Translations under genes and position numbers: made by a program | Notes under the pieces: model-generated | Told to the model about the DNA's origin: nothing | What the model saw: the letters and a program-made list of their open reading frames with translations, nothing else | Database searches by the model: none | Source of the DNA: Castanea sativa | Taxonomy: Eukaryota > Streptophyta > Magnoliopsida > Fagales > Fagaceae | Assembly: GCF_040712315.1 (NCBI RefSeq) | Contig: NC_134015.1 | Coordinates: forward strand, 53,235,464-53,299,463 | Reading direction: 5' to 3' | Length of the DNA stretch: 64,000 bases | Shown: positions 58,304 to 64,000 of the stretch, piece after piece | How positions within the stretch are numbered: position 1 is the stretch's first letter | Layout of the letters: the number at the start of each line of letters is the position of its first letter

Positions 58304-59288
58304 ATAATTAGATGTATATACATGGAGGAAACTCAATGTACTATTCATTCATAACAATATATTACTAAGAAATAAAGTTTGGTATTTTTATTTAGAGAGA
58401 TTGTGAATTTCTTCATGGTATCAGAGCTGTGAATGTCCATTTAAGGCTTCCAATACTGAAAATGATCTTTCTATTCCTCCTTCAAACAATTCTGGTTTCA
58501 ATACCAACTCTAGACATGAAATTCTTCTTCAGTTTTAACAGAGATCACAAATCTGAGAGTCTGAGATAAAGATTAAAGCTCATGAGGGAAAAAAAAAATG
58601 CTTCAATCAAATTTTCGAGATAATTGACAGTAGGATGATGTTAAGTATGTAAACTGTGACAACCTTGTATGCTGCATTGCATAGGCAGGATATTAATTAC
58701 TGCACGTCTCCAACCAATTCACCAGAGAAATAGAAGTAACATGAAATTGGTTATAATGTGAAGGCTATATTTTTACTTACTAGTAGGAACAATTGTATTT
58801 ATTTTTTGAAGAGGAGTTTTTCAGTTTTTCTGTCTTTCCCCAAAAAAATAGGAAAAACTTTTTATCTGGTTAATAAAGCTCCACACTTCTTCCCCTACAG
58901 CTTATTACAGTCCATAATTGTTCGAAATCTTACCTTTTAGTGGGTTAGACAATTGTGAAGCTTTGTTACTGTCGTCATAATTGTCAAAACGGGAATTGTA
59001 CTGTGAATTATTTTTTAACTTTTATGTATCATGTATTGTAAGATACACAAACCCCTACGAGATTTGTTTCTGTAACTACTTGACGTATGGTAACAGGTCA
59101 GAAAATTACACACTTGAGAGAATAGACGGGCGTTAAAGACTTTACATACTTTGTTAGAAAAAAAATATTAATAATACAAAGCATGTGCAATTATTTTTTA
59201 GATTGTTAATTTCTTTTATCAAAAGATCTTCAAGAGATCTCTTATGTTAGAATAATGGTTAAATTAATAAATTCATCATTTCTTTATG
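58304..59288. other. Intergenic, no gene seen
   Basis: AT-rich sequence without supported features. Confidence 0.55.
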
Positions 59289-59892
59289 CAGGGATGGAGG
59301 GAGATTTTGACCATGGGGCAGTGGCTCCCCCTAATTTTTATTAAAAAAATAAAAATATATATATATATATATAGGTATAAATTTTATGAATTTTGTTCTA
59401 TAAAATTTACACTTTGCCCCCCTTAACAATATCATTGATTTTTTTTAGGGTAATATTATAGTCACAAACTTTTTATAACATTTTTACAACTACTACTGAG
59501 ATAGTAAATTCTTATTGGTTTGCATCTCGGCTCATTTGCAACTCTAGCATTTTCTTCATTTTAAAGGGCATACAAAAAATTTATAAACCTAAAATCTAAA
59601 ACAAAATATACAAGTCCAAAAAATTAGCCCAACAATAAGAATTACCAATAATAGCTTAAAAACAATTAAGCTCAATAAACCAATTTTATAAAAAACGAAC
59701 AACTCAACCCTTTAAAAAATTTTAAACAAAATAATTTAGTCCTTACCCAACAGCAAATGCACACATAAAAAACAAAAATTAATTAATTAAAAAAACCCTT
59801 AACAGTTAAGCAACAAAGCTTAAAGCTGGAGCAGTCGCATGCAATTAGTAGCAAAGTTGCCCCTCTAACTTAAAGTTCTGACTCTATCCCTG
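59289..59892. mobile_element. hAT-type non-autonomous element (604 bp)
   Basis: CAGGGATGGAGGGAG at the left is inverted against the CTATCCCTG right end; both sides continue with inverted GGGGCAGTGGCTCC / GGAGCAGTCGC-like subterminal words. Flanks TCTTTATG and TCTCTAGG agree at six of eight bases, compatible with an old 8-bp target duplication. The TIR style CAGGGxxGGA is typical of hAT. Confidence 0.6.
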
Positions 59893-60294
59893 TCTCTAGG
59901 GCTTTTAAAATTTTAAGACAAGTAGTATTTTATCATCTTTCTGTCTCAAACACCCTTTGCTTGTTTAGATTAAGTGGTAACTAATGATAGAGAGCAAGGC
60001 AGAAAATAGCAAATTATGAAAGACACACAAGGGTTAAGGGAAAAAAAATGCAGACTCAAATAAAGATAAAGACCCATCTTAATTTCTATGGAGAACATAG
60101 GAAAATTCATGCATATAACCCCAAGTCAGCCCATATATACTATTAGAAATTAGGAAACAATAGTCAATAGAGGGTAAATTAAATACATAATTGGATTAGG
60201 TGATATTATTATATATATTCAGTATCTTTAGTGGCTACAGACCAGAATTAGGAATGAAAGACATCATAACCAAACCATATATAGAGACCACACT

Positions 60295-62812
60295 TCAATA
60301 AATATAATCATCATCGAAGATCATGTAATTGTTGCCCCTCCTGGTTCTTGCTTCCCTTTCAGCCTACAAAATAGAAACATAAATATGATCCGAATGCATC
60401 CCAGACAAACTTATATTACAAAAAAAATTATTATGGATGAGTCAAAAATTTTGAATTAAGGGAAAAATAAATAAAATACATATATAAGAAAAAAAAAGTT
60501 ATAAACTTTTATTGTAGGTCAAAATAGCATTTTCCCTGTACAAATGAGCTAGGAGCAGCCCAAAAAAGATGTTACCCTTTGTGTCTTGAAATTATGCAAC
60601 CTTAAAGATGGTATAAATGCTAAAATACTATATTTGCAACTAAAACACTAAAAAGTGGGTTACAACAAAGGTGCTATAACTAAAAGAAATAACACTTTAG
60701 CTGTAATAAGCTGTTATCTTTGACAGCTTACTGTAACTATATCTTATAAAAAAAAATTTATTTTGAAGCTTTCTCTCTCTTCTTCTCTTTAAAAAAACAT
60801 ATTTTATTTCTATCTTTATTTTTTTTTCCTTTCATTCTTCTCTGTTCAGACCTGCCATTCCTCTCCTCTTCTTTTATTTATTTATTTATTTTAGTGGGTT
60901 AGATTAGCCACCGGTGAGTGCTTGGCTGAGATTTTGTTATTGCAATGGCTGGTCGTTTATGTGGTGGTTGGTTGTGATTTTGGTGGATGGTTATGGTTAT
61001 ATTTTGGTTTTTTTTTTCCGCTTTTTTCTTTTCTTCCTATGGGGGGTTGTAGTTGCCATGGTGGTGCTTGTGACTTGTGGTGGTGGTAGCTATGGTGGGT
61101 TGTGGTTGTTACAATGGTGGTTATGGGAAGTGGGTGGTGGAGGAGGTGGTTGCTATAAGTTTTTTGTGTAGTTGTTTTATTATTATTTTAATGAGTAGTT
61201 ATATTATTTAAATGATGTGGTAAAAAAATATAGAAGTTTTGATATTTGATGTATCTTAAAGTGGGGTGGTATAATAAATAAAGTAGGTTTTTAAAATGTT
61301 AAAATGCTACAATTTTTAGAATCCTTGATGGCAACGCTCTTACCATTGTTCAAAGTCCAAATTTCTATTTGAAACTAACAAAAATTATAAGGTTTAATTT
61401 GTGGCATTCTTAAATTTTAGAGTTTAATTAATAATTATAAAAATTTTATGGGTTTAATATGAAATTAGCCCTAGATTATAGGCTTTAAAGCGCAATTGAC
61501 TCTAATTTTCCTTGAAGGGTACCCTATTTGTGGCAATAAGATGTCAGTCTCTAAGAGCCAGGTCTCTCATTCTTACACTAAAAGAATCCATGGGCTGGCG
61601 ATCTTTGCCATCCAATTACCAAAATGCAAAAGGGCGTTATCAGTTATGTACTTGTGTTAACTTTTATTAAAGTCAAATGAAATTTTGGTTTTCATGCTAG
61701 TCCCCAAGTCATAATTATAGGAAAACATGTTAGTTCAGGGACTCTAGAGTTAAGAAATCTAATCCAAGTTGATTATTGTCTTTGCCAAAATTCTAATGGA
61801 TTTATGAAATATCTCATTCTCTCACATAATAATGTTGTAAAATTTATGGTAGAATCAACTGTTCATATAATCATGTAAGAGTAAAGAGTATTAGTCCTAA
61901 CATATTAAATAAATAATTCCTTGTCTCACATTTTTGAGCAATTACATTTTTATTTTTATTTAAGATAAAAATTATACTCTAACCCAATTTAAGTGTATAT
62001 GTGTGTGAAGTTCTCTTCTAGAGACTTGAATCCCGGCTTTTAGCCCCACATCCCACAATCACTTAATACTTACGGAGTGATCATTGCGCCAAGGGCAATT
62101 ACGTTTTAAATCATATACTTTAGTGGTGTTTTCAAATTAAACCCTATAGATTTGCAAGTTTAAAATAGTATCAATTTATACTACCTAAGCAAATCCGAAA
62201 ACTCCAAAATTTAAATTTAGATGATTTTTTTTTTTTATACAAGATAGAATTCTACTCTAGCCTAATCTAAGTGTATATGTGTGTGAAGCTCCCTTTTGGA
62301 GACTTGAACCCCGACCCTTGCCGCCCACACTCCACAAGAGTTTGATTTTTTTTTTTTTTATATGAGAGTTTAGAGTTTGATTTGATATTAGTGAAACTAT
62401 ATATTTAATTTGTAATAATCTTAATCTTCATGATACAATTTGAAACTTTTGACAACTAAATAATGGATTTAAAATGCAATTTACTAAAAAATTAATAATA
62501 ATACATCGAAACACAACACAACCTAAAAATAAGAATACACCATGCATGGTTATTGATCATACCTTGCTAGTGGCTATAAGCATTTCAAATGCTTCCGTTC
62601 CATGTTCTTCAATATAATTCTCTGCAGCTGTGAGAACATCATCGGGCTTTTTGAAGACGTTCTTCTTTCGTGGCACATACCAAATTTGACAAGTTTTTGG
62701 GTCCATATAGAATGGCCTAATGAAGTTTCGATAAACATATGCTGCCCCATTGAAGTGCGGTAGGACCAACCAGCATGAAAGAATTAGCTTAGCATAAGGC
62801 CAAATGGGGAAC
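60295..62812 (-). CDS. HVA22-like protein (TB2/DP1/REEP family), 3' end of gene, last two exons
   Basis: Exon 62812-62563 and terminal exon 60363-60295 (stop TGA 60295-60297) on the minus strand, joined across a 2.2-kb GT-AG intron in frame. The 105 residues start in the TB2/DP1 domain (FPIWPYAKLILSCWLVLPHF, NGAAYVYRNFIRPFY) and end with a short charged tail (RRGNNYMIFDDDYIY). These are membrane proteins of the endoplasmic reticulum related to yeast Yop1 and animal REEPs; they shape ER tubules, and plant HVA22 members include ABA- and stress-induced genes. The hydrophobic segments in this fragment are one hairpin-forming stretch and a preceding partial helix. The first base of the exon completes a split codon, so upstream exons exist beyond 64000; none is found between 62813 and 64000. 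Confidence 0.88.
60540..61330. repeat. TG/GTGG-rich intronic repeat region of the HVA22-like gene
   Basis: Left part (ATAAATGCTAAAATACTAT) and right part (complement of TAAAATGTTAAAATGCTAC) are weakly inverted, and the centre (60915-61170) is GTGG-rich. It resembles a large MITE; the Gly/Trp-rich open frame in it is composition only. Confidence 0.4.
61955..62096 (-). mobile_element. SINE family, copy 2 (minus strand)
   Basis: In complement it carries GGGATTCAAGTCTCTAGAAG (B-box part) and the CACACACATATACACTTAAA tail shared with the copy at 55381. In the HVA22-like intron. Confidence 0.55.
62229..62339 (-). mobile_element. SINE family, copy 3 (minus strand)
   Basis: In complement GGGGTTCAAGTCTCCAAAAG followed by the CACACACATATACACTTAGA tail and an A-run. 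5' truncated. About 130 bases from copy 2. Confidence 0.55.
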
Positions 62813-64000
62813 CTGAAAATTGAAAATCAATGACAATCAAGAAAATTTTAAAAATCAATTTTAAGAACTTAAAGCATTTAAATATAGTTTCCCTTTGTCA
62901 CTCTTATAGGTTAATTTTTAGCTCATAACAAGTTGGGGTGGGAGATTTGAATTAACGTAGATTCACACCATGCTGTGAACCGAAAATGTCACAACGTTTA
63001 TAACCTTAGCATTTGGTGCTAACATCTTGTGAGTCGTCTGTTGTCCCAAAAATTCCTATAAAAAAAATCAATCTTCTCTAGGGACAATAAGGAAGATTCT
63101 CCATTTAAATAAAAAAAAATAATTCTTTGTTAAACTCTCCATTTGTAACCTAAAGAAAATAATTATCTTACATTAAAATAGATGCATTTTATAATTATTA
63201 CAAATTTAAAAGTGTATCAAGTGATTTAAATGAAGTAACACTCTTGCACTTCCATATTCAGGTAATAACATCTTAATATGTACATGTCATCTCTCTGAAA
63301 TCTTTGAGTCACTAGGTCTTGTTTTGTTCAATTTTAGTGCCTAAATTTCTTTCAACGTTTCACCAAATGTTACAGAAGTATTATAAAGGACATGATGTCA
63401 AGATTCGCATGAGCCTTGTAACCAAAGCTTTTTTGAATCACTCTCCCCCACTTATTGCAACAATATAAAGTAAATGGATGTATAAAGTTTCGTTGCTCCA
63501 ATTATTAGTGTTTCTTCATTTATATTTATATATATATATATTATTATTTTAAAATTTTTTTTTCTTTCATCCTTTAATTTTTATTGGTTGTAGATTTATC
63601 TTCCAAATTTCCCAATGTGGGGTTTTTTCTTTTTTGAAAAAAAAAAAATCTAAATGAATAAGCTTTTAAATTTATAACTTATACACAAAAGGTCAATCTG
63701 CCATAGGGCTTTTACAACAGATCAGGAAAAGCCCTTGACAAAAAACAACCAAAAGAAAGAAAGATAGCAAAGCCCACTTTTAGATTGCCAAACCCAACTA
63801 AAGCCTAAAGGCAAAAAACTCAAAACTCATTAGCAAAGGATGTATGCATATATCATCCATAGTAGCTGAAATTTGCCAGCCCACATATGAATCCCAGTGT
63901 TAGAGACTGACACTGCAACTATTTTTTATTTCTGTGCTCTAAGAAACCTTGATGATTTCTAAAAATGCACAGTACACACACAGAGTCTAATGTACAACAA
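62813..64000. other. Probable intron or upstream DNA of the HVA22-like gene, no exon found
   Basis: AT-rich, with an AT repeat near 63527 and several A/T runs. I looked on the minus strand for the upstream HVA22 exon and did not find it, so the intron is longer than 1.18 kb or the exon lies outside. Confidence 0.5.

Noticed and set aside
60914..61171. Gly/Trp-rich 85-codon frame
   Set aside because: Lies within a GTGG-rich intronic repeat of the HVA22-like gene; composition explains it.

Overview
This window is nuclear DNA of a eudicot plant: AT-rich, intron-bearing genes, plant-only families (clade-I serine carboxypeptidase-like, PLS-class pentatricopeptide repeat, PRAF, HVA22) and dense plant transposons. 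The styles of the small TIR elements and SINEs recall woody rosids, possibly Fagaceae (oak/chestnut), but that is an impression from memory, not a demonstrated identification.

Layout. 1-6476: a Ty1-copia element of the SIRE/Maximus type that has lost pol, cut by the left window edge, with a decayed gag and a decayed 3' envelope-like ORF. 7528-9900: an LTR plus primer-binding-site stub of a Ty3 Tat/Ogre-type element. 11144-18224 (minus): a complete 14-exon SCPL gene; its sixth intron holds a Helitron with a 1.2-kb internal tandem duplication. 18870-21340: a Mutator-like transposase pseudogene. 22766-24586 (plus): an intronless PPR gene. 25872-32864 (minus): a full-length but broken Ty1-copia element with a 5-bp target duplication; a Mutator-type MITE with a 9-bp duplication sits in one LTR. 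33597-37285 (minus transposase): a hAT element with an 8-bp duplication and a GC-rich array near one end. 38765-51305 (minus): a complete 9-exon PRAF gene (PH, RCC1, FYVE, BRX domains). 52.3-60.2 kb: gene-free, a mosaic of MITEs, SINEs, direct repeats, a PIF/Harbinger element carrying a GC-rich minisatellite, and a small palindrome holding two E2F-like sites. 60295-62812 (minus): the last two exons of an HVA22-like gene whose 5' part lies beyond the right edge.

Four host genes are supported. Exon chains were built by hand with GT-AG junctions and continuous reading frame: 473 residues (SCPL), 606 (PPR), 1030 (PRAF), and 105 C-terminal residues for HVA22-like. The genes do not form one pathway; they are neighbours on a chromosome.

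The most notable biology is the SCPL gene. Its 14-exon frame is intact, but the nucleophilic serine of the GDSYSG motif is alanine (GDAYSG) and the oxyanion-loop GGPGCS reads GGPACS. This is a candidate non-catalytic SCPL, comparable in concept to the non-catalytic companion paralogues described for galloylating acyltransferases.
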